Below, piece by piece: positions 1 through 6,623 of a DNA stretch of 64,000 bases; position 1 is the stretch's first letter, and each line of letters starts with the position of its first letter. The stretch covers positions 1,240,001 to 1,304,000 of the forward strand of contig NZ_FSQW01000001.1 in assembly GCF_900128895.1 (NCBI RefSeq), read 5' to 3'. The notes under the pieces are model-generated. The model searched no databases. It was not told the origin of the DNA and worked only from the letters and a program-made list of their open reading frames with translations. The translations under genes were made by a program, and so were the position numbers. Source of the stretch: Parasphingorhabdus marina DSM 22363 (GTDB lineage: Bacteria > Pseudomonadota > Alphaproteobacteria > Sphingomonadales > Sphingomonadaceae).

Positions 1-641
1 AGCTCGATGGGCGGCCGGTCAAAACACCTGCACGCAACGCGCTGGAACTGCCGACCGCCGATCTGGCCAAGGCCATTTGTGATGAATGGGCCGGGCAGAA
101 AGACGAAATCGATTCGACGCAAATGCCTTTGACCGGACTGGCCCAGGGCGCGCTGGATCAGGTTGCACGGGAGCGCGACCGGATCGCCGCCCGGGTGGCC
201 GGATTTGCGGACAGCGACATGCTCTATTTTCGTGGCGACGACAATCAGCGGGCGCTGGTTGACTGGCAGGCACAGCAATGGGATCCGCTGCTCGACTGGG
301 CGCGGCAACGCTATGATATCAGCTTCGTCCTGATTCACGGGATCATGCACCAGTCGCAACCGGACAATACGCTGCAGCGGCTGGAAGACGCGGTCCATGC
401 CCAGGATGATTTTGCCCTGGCAGCTATGCTGGCGCTGACCGGGCTGACCGGAACGCTGGTCGGGGTGCTGGCGCTGATCGAGAATTCCGTGGCTGTCGAT
501 GACCTTTGGTCGCTGGCCAATCTCGAAGAGCTCTGGCAGGAACAACAATGGGGTCAGGATGAGGTCGCAGCCCAAAAGCGCGAGAAAAAGCGCGCCGAAT
601 ATCTCGATGCGGTCCGGTTTCTGGAACTGTCGAGAACTTAG
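1..641 (+). CDS. ATP12-family F1-ATPase assembly chaperone (5' truncated by window edge)
   Basis: The reading frame is open from the first bases of the window (frame starting at base 3) through 641, so the true start lies upstream and only about 212 C-terminal residues are visible. The text around ALELPTADLAKAICDEW, followed by a region rich in Asp, Trp and Gln (DWQAQQWDPLLDWA, HGIMHQ), is typical of the ATP12 chaperone. In mitochondria and alphaproteobacteria this protein helps the F1-ATPase alpha subunit assemble in the cytoplasm. The C-terminal half is helical and ends in a lysine-rich tail. An internal ATG at 123 gives a shorter open frame but lacks the family's conserved upstream residues. 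The amn gene follows 56 bases downstream. Family assignment is from recognised motifs. Confidence 0.82.
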   Translation, partial: LDGRPVKTPARNALELPTADLAKAICDEWAGQKDEIDSTQMPLTGLAQGALDQVARERDRIAARVAGFADSDMLYFRGDDNQRALVDWQAQQWDPLLDWARQRYDISFVLIHGIMHQSQPDNTLQRLEDAVHAQDDFALAAMLALTGLTGTLVGVLALIENSVAVDDLWSLANLEELWQEQQWGQDEVAAQKREKKRAEYLDAVRFLELSRT

Positions 642-665
642 TTTTTCCCTTTTGGCCGATTTTCC

Positions 666-681
666 GTTACAGGCCTGTAAC
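666..681. promoter_or_regulatory. 16-bp perfect palindrome upstream of amn
   Basis: GTTACAGGCCTGTAAC is a perfect palindrome 17 bases before the amn start codon. A second pair, CCGTTA (664-669) and TAACGG (685-690), encloses most of it and runs into the GGAG ribosome-binding sequence (689-692). It could be a regulator's operator or an RNA hairpin that controls access to the ribosome-binding site. No regulator is identified. Confidence 0.4.
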
Positions 682-697
682 TGTTAACGGAGACTAC

Positions 698-2155
698 ATG
701 ACAATTGACGAACCCCGCCAGACCTTGGCGCTTTGCGACAGCCCGGAAGAGGCTGTCGCCCGACTTGAAGAACTTTACCAGCAGCAAATAGAAATGATCA
801 CGGCCCGTTTTGGCCGCTATACCGAGGGTGATCTCGCCAGCGACGACACCGATCAGGGCGTCTATCCGATGATTTCGGTCGAGATCCCCGCTGATCAGGC
901 CACCGAGACCAGCAACCTTGCCTCCGGCCGGATTTCCGACATAAACTGCTACAGCACAACGATCAGCCAGCCGGGCCTGTACCGGCAATATCTGACCAAC
1001 CAGCTGGCCCGGATCAATCGCATTTTCACCGCCAAGATCCGCGTCGGACTGTCCGATACCCCGATTCCGCTGGCCTTTGCCATCGAAAATGCCGGCGGCG
1101 GACTGGAACGCGAGCGCAAGGATGCGCTGCCCAATCATTTTCACACACCCAATCTGATCGCGACCAACGACGATATCGTCGATGGCGGCCAGATTTTCGG
1201 TGATGGTTCCAATTCGGCCTTGTCGCTGTTCACCGCCGAGCGGGTCGATTATTCCCTGCACCGGATCCGGCACTATTGCGCAACCGATCCGGAGCATTTT
1301 CAGCCCTTCATCCTGTTCACCAACTATCAGCGCTATGTCGACGAGTTTATCGAACATGGTCTGGCCGAAGTCGCGACCGGTGATGCAGAAATGCTGGTCG
1401 AGCCGGGCAATCGCATCACCCGTGCTGACGGCGTGCCATCCTGCCCGCCGATCGCCAAACCCCCGCAAATGCCGGCCTATCATCTGGTACGCAAGGATGG
1501 CCGACCCGGCGTCACCCTGGTCAATATGGGGGTCGGCCCTTCCAATGCGAAAACCATAACCGACCATCTCGCCGTGCTGCGGCCGCATGTCTGGCTGATG
1601 ATCGGTCATTGCGGCGCGTTGCGGCGGACCCAGCGGCTCGGTGACTATGTGCTGGCGCACGCCTATCTGCGCGACGACAATGTTCTCGATGACGTGCTGC
1701 CGCCGTCCATCCCGCTGCCAACCATCGCGGAAGTCCAGCTGGCCCTGACCCGGGCGGTGCAGGAAGAGACCGGGATCGACCATTCCGATCTCAAACAGCA
1801 TTTGCGGACCGGCACTGTGGTCACTACCGGCGACCGGAACTGGGAGCTGCGTTTCGAGCAGATTGCCAAGCGTCTCAACCAGTCGCGCGCGATCGCCATC
1901 GACATGGAGTCAGCCACCGTGGCCGCCAATGGCTATCGCTACCGCGTCCCCTATGGCACGCTGCTCTGTGCTTCGGACAAGCCACTTCATGGCGAGATCA
2001 AGCTGCCCGGAATGGCGGACGCCTTTTACCAGGAACGGGTCGGCCAGCATCTTGCGATCGGGATGCGGACGATTGACCTGCTCGCACAGGAGGCCGATGC
2101 CGGGACCCTGCACAGCCGGAAATTGCGCAGCTTTGGCGAGCCCCTGTTCCGCTGA
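698..2155 (+). CDS. amn: AMP nucleosidase
   Basis: A 485-residue cytoplasmic enzyme that hydrolyses AMP to adenine and ribose 5-phosphate, which helps set adenylate pools. The length matches the family (about 480-490 residues). The N-terminal third carries the AMP-nucleosidase-specific domain. The C-terminal half is a nucleoside-phosphorylase-like fold, with the GVGPSNAKTITDHLA and GHCGALRRTQ stretches at about residues 277-310 and the conserved DMESATVAANGYRYRVPYG segment near residue 400. The ATG at 698 follows a GGAG sequence by five bases. It lies 56 bases after the ATP12-like gene, so the two may be co-transcribed, although the palindrome between them suggests independent control. The call is secure. 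Confidence 0.95.
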   Translation: MTIDEPRQTLALCDSPEEAVARLEELYQQQIEMITARFGRYTEGDLASDDTDQGVYPMISVEIPADQATETSNLASGRISDINCYSTTISQPGLYRQYLTNQLARINRIFTAKIRVGLSDTPIPLAFAIENAGGGLERERKDALPNHFHTPNLIATNDDIVDGGQIFGDGSNSALSLFTAERVDYSLHRIRHYCATDPEHFQPFILFTNYQRYVDEFIEHGLAEVATGDAEMLVEPGNRITRADGVPSCPPIAKPPQMPAYHLVRKDGRPGVTLVNMGVGPSNAKTITDHLAVLRPHVWLMIGHCGALRRTQRLGDYVLAHAYLRDDNVLDDVLPPSIPLPTIAEVQLALTRAVQEETGIDHSDLKQHLRTGTVVTTGDRNWELRFEQIAKRLNQSRAIAIDMESATVAANGYRYRVPYGTLLCASDKPLHGEIKLPGMADAFYQERVGQHLAIGMRTIDLLAQEADAGTLHSRKLRSFGEPLFR

Positions 2156-2175
2156 CACGAGGCTAATTCCTTTCG

Positions 2176-2193
2176 TTTTGACATAGGTCAAAA
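2176..2193. promoter_or_regulatory. FNR/FixK-like anaerobox upstream of ompW
   Basis: TTTTGAC-ATAG-GTCAAAA is a perfect inverted repeat with seven-base arms. Its core, TTGAC-N4-GTCAA, has the spacing of Crp/Fnr-superfamily sites (consensus TTGAT-N4-ATCAA). It lies about 89 bases upstream of the preferred ompW start. E. coli ompW is known to be FNR-controlled, which makes the assignment plausible. The direct evidence is the motif only. Confidence 0.6.
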
Positions 2194-2199
2194 CTCTTG

Positions 2200-2213
2200 T
2201 TGCGCTGGATCAA
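2200..2213. promoter_or_regulatory. Second, imperfect FNR-like site upstream of ompW
   Basis: TTGCG-CTGG-ATCAA has a perfect right half-site and three of five bases of the left half. Its centre is 22 bases from the centre of the first site, about two helical turns. If it were the activating class II site, transcription would start near 2248, shortly before the AAAAGGA ribosome-binding site. Confidence 0.4.
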
Positions 2214-2273
2214 TGCGCGGCGTCATTTCGCTTTGTATCGCACCTGCGAAACAGAGTGAAAAGGATGAGATCC

Positions 2274-2942
2274 ATGCGTAACATAACGAGAATTCTGAGC
2301 CTGGCCGCGGTATCCGCCATGGCCCTGACATCGGTTCCGGCAAGCGCCGAACAGGGCGATATCCTGCTGCGCGTCCGCGGCATTAATGTCATGCCCAACG
2401 AGGACAGCGGCTCCATCCTCCCCGCCTTCCCGGGTGAGGAAGTGAGTGTCGACAACAGCTTCATGCCAGAAGTGGACATCACCTATATGGCCACCGACCA
2501 TATCGGCTTTGAACTGATTGCTGCGACAACCAAGCATAGCGCTTCGGGCGTCACCGGCACCACTGGCGGCATTGGCCGGCTGGCTTCGACCTGGGTGTTG
2601 CCGCCGACCCTGACCGCGCAATATCATTTTGCACCCGAAGGCAAGGTGCGTCCCTATGTCGGTGCCGGGATCAACTATACCGTGTTCTGGAATGAAGACG
2701 CGACCAATGCCCTTGAGGCAGCGGTTGGTCCCACATCCGTGCGGCTCAGCGACAGTTTCGGCTGGGCAGCGCAGGTCGGGGTCGACATTCCGCTCAACGA
2801 CAATGTGTTTCTGAATCTCGATGTGAAATATATCGATATCGACACCACCGCCCGGCTGAATACGACGGCCGCCGGTACCCAGCGTGTCCGGATCAATCTG
2901 GATCCGCTGGTGGTTGGTGTCGGTCTGGGGATCAAGCTGTAA
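2274..2942 (+). CDS. ompW: OmpW-family outer membrane beta-barrel protein
   Basis: A protein of about 222 residues with a signal peptide (positive MRNITRI, hydrophobic core, cleavage near ALTSVPASA) and a beta-barrel pattern. The OmpW hallmarks are early GDILLRVRGINVMPNE, middle YMATDHIGFELIA and PTLTAQYHFAPEGKVRPYVGAGINYTVFW, and terminal NLDPLVVGVGLGIKL. OmpW proteins form an eight-stranded barrel with a hydrophobic lateral channel and are often induced under oxygen limitation or stress. An upstream in-frame GTG (2256) and ATG (2265) exist. The ATG at 2274 is preferred because AAAAGGA (2259-2265) lies eight bases before it and the signal peptide then starts cleanly. Two FNR-like boxes precede the gene and a strong terminator follows it. 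Confidence 0.9.
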   Translation: MRNITRILSLAAVSAMALTSVPASAEQGDILLRVRGINVMPNEDSGSILPAFPGEEVSVDNSFMPEVDITYMATDHIGFELIAATTKHSASGVTGTTGGIGRLASTWVLPPTLTAQYHFAPEGKVRPYVGAGINYTVFWNEDATNALEAAVGPTSVRLSDSFGWAAQVGVDIPLNDNVFLNLDVKYIDIDTTARLNTTAAGTQRVRINLDPLVVGVGLGIKL

Positions 2943-2974
2943 GGATGAACTGGACCTTCAGCTCGTGGGAGAGG

Positions 2975-3003
2975 CGCCCGGCCTGCGGAGGCCGGGCGTT
3001 TTT
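2975..3003 (+). terminator. Rho-independent terminator after ompW
   Basis: CGCCCGGCC (2975-2983) and GGCCGGGCG (2990-2998) form a perfect nine-base-pair GC stem with a six-base loop. Five T residues follow at 2999-3003. The stem starts 33 bases after the ompW stop codon, on the correct strand. Confidence 0.9.
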
Positions 3004-3018
3004 CGTTGCGTCCATGGT

Positions 3019-3120
3019 TCAGACCATGGGCGGGATCATCAGGGCGGGCAGGGCCGTGACAAGCGTGAATGTTGCACAGACAGCGAACAGGGCTGCGCGG
3101 GTTTTGCTTGGTATGGTCAT
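3019..3120 (-). CDS. Putative 33-residue hydrophobic microprotein
   Basis: A short minus-strand frame encodes 33 residues starting MTIPSKTRAALFAVCATF and ending in ALMIPPMV, which resembles a small membrane peptide or signal-like sequence. Support comes from a strong ribosome-binding sequence (AAAGGAAAT on the minus strand, about seven bases before the ATG at 3118-3120) and from position: it begins 33 bases after the end of the VOC gene on the same strand, inside what would be one transcript. I do not recognise the sequence and assign no function. It could instead be a chance frame. Confidence 0.45.
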   Translation of the reverse strand: MTIPSKTRAALFAVCATFTLVTALPALMIPPMV

Positions 3121-3153
3121 GGGATTTCCTTTCGGTCGGGTTGAGGGTTGCAA

Positions 3154-3582
3154 TCAGGCGGCGACCGCATCCGGATCGGCATAGCCGGCGGCATGCTCGG
3201 CCGATGGCGGGATCGGCTTGATGATATCGATCAGAATGCCGTCCCGGTCCTGCGTGATGAAATGGCGCTGGCCAAATTCCTCGTCGCAAAGCGGCTTGAG
3301 GATCGGCAGGTCGGCCCCACAGGCGCGATCAAACCAGGCATCGGGATCTTCGACCTCGAAATTGAGGATCAAACCCTGGGTGGGCTGGCGCATCTCCGCC
3401 GGCACGGTTTCATGGTCAAACTGCAGTATCGCAAGATTGACAGTCTCGTCTTCCTCCGACTGCAGATGCACATACCAGTCGCTGTCGAAGACGGCCTTGA
3501 AGCGCAAATTTTCGACATAGAATTTCGCGCTGGCCTGCACATCGCGCACCTGGATGACGGGATAATAGCTGGTGGTTTTCAT
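3154..3582 (-). CDS. VOC-superfamily (glyoxalase/bleomycin-resistance-like) protein
   Basis: A 142-residue protein with the paired beta-alpha-beta-beta-beta layout of the vicinal oxygen chelate fold: [23 protein letters not shown] at the N terminus, then [17 protein letters not shown] and [18 protein letters not shown] in the second half. Such proteins are metal-dependent lyases or dioxygenases, or drug-binding resistance proteins; the substrate cannot be read here. A longer frame opens at 3702, but the ATG at 3582 has an excellent AAAGGAAAGG ribosome-binding site. The gene is divergent from the TetR gene at 3654, with two operator-like repeats between them, so it is probably the regulator's target. 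Confidence 0.8.
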   Translation of the reverse strand: MKTTSYYPVIQVRDVQASAKFYVENLRFKAVFDSDWYVHLQSEEDETVNLAILQFDHETVPAEMRQPTQGLILNFEVEDPDAWFDRACGADLPILKPLCDEEFGQRHFITQDRDGILIDIIKPIPPSAEHAAGYADPDAVAA

Positions 3583-3606
3583 TTGCCTTTCCTTTCCATT
3601 TTTTAT

Positions 3607-3653
3607 ACATACAGTCTGTATGTTGAGTGATAGGTAACAAACAGGCTGTATGT
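3607..3653. promoter_or_regulatory. Pair of TetR-type operators between the VOC and TetR genes
   Basis: ACATACAG-T-CTGTATGT (3607-3623) is a perfect eight-base inverted repeat. ACAAACAG-G-CTGTATGT (3637-3653) repeats it with one mismatch. The centres are exactly 30 bases apart and the second copy abuts the preferred TetR start codon. The sequence resembles AcrR-type operators. This arrangement fits autoregulation plus control of the divergent VOC gene. Confidence 0.75.
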
Positions 3654-4244
3654 ATGCAAGAGAAAAAGGCGATCTCCAATGCCAAGCGGACCGAAAAGAC
3701 ACGCAAGCTATTGATCAAGGCGGGAAAAAGATTGTTCGTCGAAAAGGGTTTTGCGGCCACTTCGACTCCCGAGATCGTCAAATCTGCCGGCGTGACTCGC
3801 GGTGCTCTCTATCATCATTTCGCGGACAAGACCGACCTGCTGCGGGCCGTGGTAGAGCAGGATTGCGCGGCTGTGGGTCAGGATATCAACCGGGGATCAC
3901 AGGCGGCGGACACGGCTCTCGACATGCTCAAATCCGGGTCCAGTGCTTTTGTGCGTTCGATTACCTCTCAGGGCCGCGCGCGCACGATCCTTATTGAGGG
4001 ACCGGCGGTCCTCGGTCAGAAAGAGCTGCTGGAAATAGAAGACCGCCACACGCGTCTGTCGCTGAAACAGGGTTTGCAGGCGGCGCTCGACCAGGGCGCA
4101 ATCAAGCCATTGCCTTTGCAGCCGATGGTCGAGCTGGTCAGCTCAATGCTCGATGGCGCCGCACTGAAAGTCGAAGCCGGCTTTGCCTTCGAAGAACTCG
4201 AACCGATTATTCACGCGTTTATCGACGGCCTGGCGGTGGAGTGA
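3654..4244 (+). CDS. TetR/AcrR-family transcriptional regulator
   Basis: A repressor of about 196 residues. The N-terminal helix-turn-helix is clear: [18 protein letters not shown], then [32 protein letters not shown], the canonical TetR recognition segment. The variable C-terminal domain should bind a small ligand, which is not identifiable. A GTG at 3627 is possible, but the ATG at 3654 begins at the natural N terminus. Two inverted repeats lie immediately upstream and would let the protein repress itself and the divergent VOC gene. The TetR and VOC start codons are only 71 bases apart. Confidence 0.9.
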   Translation: MQEKKAISNAKRTEKTRKLLIKAGKRLFVEKGFAATSTPEIVKSAGVTRGALYHHFADKTDLLRAVVEQDCAAVGQDINRGSQAADTALDMLKSGSSAFVRSITSQGRARTILIEGPAVLGQKELLEIEDRHTRLSLKQGLQAALDQGAIKPLPLQPMVELVSSMLDGAALKVEAGFAFEELEPIIHAFIDGLAVE

Positions 4245-4312
4245 GCGATCCAGTCCCGGGAAAGTCTGCGTAATATCGATCTTCCTGCACTGGCCCGGGT
4301 TCAATCTTGCCA

Positions 4313-4326
4313 TTGATCTGTATCAA
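4313..4326. promoter_or_regulatory. Perfect FNR/FixK anaerobox upstream of ppk2
   Basis: TTGAT-CTGT-ATCAA matches the Crp/Fnr-family consensus TTGAT-N4-ATCAA at all ten defined bases. Its centre is 4319.5. A -10-like TAGACT at 4349-4354 predicts transcription start near 4361. That puts the box at about -41.5, the position of a class II activator site. Confidence 0.8.
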
Positions 4327-4348
4327 TGTGCGTTTCCTGACGGGTGGT

Positions 4349-4354
4349 TAGACT
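4349..4354 (+). promoter_or_regulatory. Candidate -10 element of the ppk2 promoter
   Basis: TAGACT lies at the distance expected downstream of the anaerobox, with the activator site replacing the -35 element. The spacing agrees with a class II FNR-type promoter. This is a sequence-based prediction only. Confidence 0.45.
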
Positions 4355-4374
4355 CACGGTTTACATAAACCGTG
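4355..4374. promoter_or_regulatory. 20-bp inverted repeat spanning the predicted ppk2 start site
   Basis: CACGGTTTA (4355-4363) and TAAACCGTG (4366-4374) are perfect nine-base arms separated by CA. The repeat covers the predicted +1 position and ends 13 bases before the ATG, just ahead of the AGGGGAAGG ribosome-binding sequence. It could be a repressor operator or a 5' leader hairpin. No cognate factor is evident. Confidence 0.5.
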
Positions 4375-4387
4375 CAGGGGAAGGTAC

Positions 4388-5353
4388 ATGAAACAGTCAT
4401 CAGGAAATGGTTCAATCGAGAGCGCGCCGAAAGCGGTGCAGGCGGCGCCACCCGTCGTGGATCTGGAAAAGGACAAACCAGCCAGATTTCCCAAGGTGAC
4501 CAAGGATCTGATCCGCGAGACTTTCGAGCAGGGCAAATATCCCTACGACAAGAAAATGTCCAAGAGGGAATATGAAAACAAGAAGGCCAAGCTGCAGGCC
4601 GAATTGCTGAAAGTACAGCTTTGGGCGCAGGAAAGGGGCGAGAAATTCATATTGCTGTTCGAAGGCCGGGATGCAGCGGGCAAGGGGGGCACGATCAAGC
4701 GCTTCACCGAACATCTCAATCCCCGCAGCGCGCGGGTTGTGGCGCTTCCCAAACCAACCGAGAAACAAAAGGGGCAGTGGTTCTTCCAGCGCTATGTCGA
4801 ACATCTGCCAACTGCGGGCGAGATCGTGCTCTATGATCGCAGCTGGTATAACCGCGCGGGTGTGGAACGGGTCATGGGTTTCTGTTCTCCTGCGGAATAT
4901 CTTGAGTTCATGCGACAGGCGCCGGAGCTCGAGAGGATGCTGGTACGGTCGGGAATCCGGCTGTTCAAATACTGGTTCTCCGTGACCCAGGATGAACAGC
5001 ACCTGCGCTTCGACGCGCGAAAGACCGATCCCCTGAAGCGCTGGAAACTGTCACCGATTGACCAGGCCAGTCTTGCCAAATGGGATGATTATACCGAGGC
5101 CAAGGAGGCGATGTTCTTTTATACCGACACCGCCGACGCACCCTGGACCATTGTCAAATCGAACGACAAGAAGCGCGCCCGGATCAATTGCATGATGCAT
5201 TTTCTCAGCAATATTGATTATCCGGAAAAAGATCGCAAGATCGTCAAGGAGCCCGATCCGTTGATTGTCGGGAACACCTCGCACATCCTCCACAATGCCG
5301 AACATATTCTGGGGACGTCATTGCATCCGGAATCGCGCCGCAAGGAGAAATAG
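4388..5353 (+). CDS. ppk2: Polyphosphate kinase 2
   Basis: A 321-residue cytoplasmic enzyme of the PPK2 family, which uses polyphosphate to phosphorylate nucleotides (or the reverse). It has Walker A FEGRDAAGKGGT (about residues 91-102), Walker B-like VLYDRSWYNRAGVE (about 148-160), the lid region with FDARKTDPLKRWKLS, and the C-terminal KKRARINCMMHFLSNIDY. The first 40 residues are a non-conserved extension. The ATG at 4388 follows AGGGGAAGG. A perfect anaerobox and an additional palindrome precede the gene, suggesting induction when oxygen is limiting. Whether it prefers ADP or GDP or is a subclass III enzyme cannot be decided by eye. It ends convergently with the TPR gene, around a GGGGATGATCATCCCC palindrome (5360-5375). 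Confidence 0.93.
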   Translation: MKQSSGNGSIESAPKAVQAAPPVVDLEKDKPARFPKVTKDLIRETFEQGKYPYDKKMSKREYENKKAKLQAELLKVQLWAQERGEKFILLFEGRDAAGKGGTIKRFTEHLNPRSARVVALPKPTEKQKGQWFFQRYVEHLPTAGEIVLYDRSWYNRAGVERVMGFCSPAEYLEFMRQAPELERMLVRSGIRLFKYWFSVTQDEQHLRFDARKTDPLKRWKLSPIDQASLAKWDDYTEAKEAMFFYTDTADAPWTIVKSNDKKRARINCMMHFLSNIDYPEKDRKIVKEPDPLIVGNTSHILHNAEHILGTSLHPESRRKEK

Positions 5354-5367
5354 GGTTCCGGGGATGA

Positions 5368-6354
5368 TCATCCCCCGATCCCCAGTGCCGCGGCGGCTTC
5401 GCGGATCCGTTTGGCTTCCGCTCCGTCATTTTTGAACGCGGCCAGCGCCCGGTCACGGGCCTGCTGGGCCTGGACCGTCTGGCCCAGCTGCATGCGGCTG
5501 CGCATCAGCATGATCCAGCCATTGGGGTCGTCCGGACTGGATTTCAGACGCTCATCGAGGCCGTCGACCATCTGTGCGATCATCGCCTCCTGCTGACCGG
5601 GCGGCAGACTCGCCGCTTCCTGCATCTGCTGCCGGCTGGGCCCGGGAATGGCGGCGGTGGCGACAGCCGGACCGTCAGTGGACATGCCGCCAGTCGGCGC
5701 GGCCGGGGTCACTTTGGCAAGCCGGTCAGCGACATCGATGCCTTCCTTCTCGGCAACCTGTGCAATGACGCGGCGGACATCCCCGGCATAGGGTGCGTCG
5801 GCCGGCGTGTCTTCAAGGAGGGCGAACCAGTCGTTGATCGCGCCCTGATGATCACCGGCAATATCCTTGCGGACCGCGAGGAAATAGCGCGCCCGCGGAT
5901 CTGTCTTGTCGAGCGCCAGCGCCTTGTCGAACGCTTTGGCGGCATCGGGCGGAACCTGGGTGCCGTCGCTCGACATGACCAGCGCCTCGCCAAGCATCGA
6001 CCAATATTCCGGATTGTCCGGGTCGAGACTGGTCGCCCGTTTCATCGCGGTCGCGGATTCGGCGAATTTCTGCGTCTCGAAATAGCTCCAGCCCAGCATT
6101 CGCCAGCTTTCGGCGTCGTCGGGATTGTCCTGCAGCTTCTTTTCCAGGCCCGCGATCACTTCATTGACGCTCGGCGCCTCTTCCCCGGTTTGCACCGAGG
6201 CGACCGATGCCGGGGTTTCGTCATCGGCTGTGCTGCGATACACCTGCACGCCGACGGCGCCGACGGCCAGAATTCCCGCCAGTATCAGCGCGATACGGCC
6301 GATATTGTCCTTCGATTTTGCAGGACTGTCCTTGGACATCTCTGGCTCGCTCAT
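5368..6354 (-). CDS. TPR protein resembling CcmI/CcmH C-terminal (cytochrome c biogenesis)
   Basis: A membrane-anchored protein of about 328 residues. It has a short cytoplasmic N terminus, one transmembrane segment (IGRIALILAGILAVGAVGV, about residues 18-37), then periplasmic tetratricopeptide repeats (for example DDAESWRMLGWSYFETQKFAESATAMKRA and NPEYWSMLGEALVMS), and a last TPR-like block with DDPNGWIMLMRSRMQLG. The layout matches the CcmI/CcmH-type TPR subunit that presents apocytochrome c for heme attachment. No other ccm gene is adjacent, so this is inferred from family resemblance. The start at 6354 is preferred over 6381 because GGGAGAG lies just upstream. It is divergent from the redox cluster that includes a decaheme cytochrome, which would need such a factor. 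Confidence 0.7.
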   Translation of the reverse strand: MSEPEMSKDSPAKSKDNIGRIALILAGILAVGAVGVQVYRSTADDETPASVASVQTGEEAPSVNEVIAGLEKKLQDNPDDAESWRMLGWSYFETQKFAESATAMKRATSLDPDNPEYWSMLGEALVMSSDGTQVPPDAAKAFDKALALDKTDPRARYFLAVRKDIAGDHQGAINDWFALLEDTPADAPYAGDVRRVIAQVAEKEGIDVADRLAKVTPAAPTGGMSTDGPAVATAAIPGPSRQQMQEAASLPPGQQEAMIAQMVDGLDERLKSSPDDPNGWIMLMRSRMQLGQTVQAQQARDRALAAFKNDGAEAKRIREAAAALGIGG

Positions 6355-6489
6355 AGTCTCTCCCGTCGGTGCGACCCGCATTTCGATTGCGTCTTTTTGG
6401 ACAAGACCGTCCTTTTGACAAGCGAATTATTGGCTCGCGGCGATGCCCGGAATGCCGCCGCGGCGCGGTGATATTTAGCACTGGCATTG

Positions 6490-6529
6490 AAAAGACTTTT
6501 TGGTAAGATGATGGTTAATCAGGTCTTTT
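6490..6529. other. Long-spaced inverted repeat in the divergent intergenic region
   Basis: AAAAGAC (6490-6496) and GTCTTTT (6523-6529) are perfect seven-base arms 26 bases apart. They lie in the 269-base region between the TPR gene and the flavin/cNMP gene. I see no good anaerobox in this region. The repeat may be part of a promoter or mere coincidence. Confidence 0.25.
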
Positions 6530-6623
6530 GGGGTCGCGCTAAAGCCGAAAAGATTGCTGGATCCGGTCGCAATAACGCATGAGGGAGCGTTGGTCGGAAA
6601 GGGCAAGAGGGGGAAGCAAGCGC

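Noticed and set aside
638-1801. Long minus-strand open frame of 387 residues opposite amn
   Set aside because: It is the antisense shadow of amn. It has no family motif, no ribosome-binding site, and a composition that follows the sense codons.
5360-5375. GGGGATGATCATCCCC palindrome at the ppk2/TPR convergence as a terminator
   Set aside because: It has no T run on either side and overlaps the stop codon of the TPR gene. A termination role cannot be claimed; it is only noted with ppk2.
6490-6529. Inverted repeat before the redox cluster as an FNR site
   Set aside because: The arms AAAAGAC/GTCTTTT and the 26-base spacer do not match a Crp/Fnr site. No anaerobox was found between 6355 and 6623.
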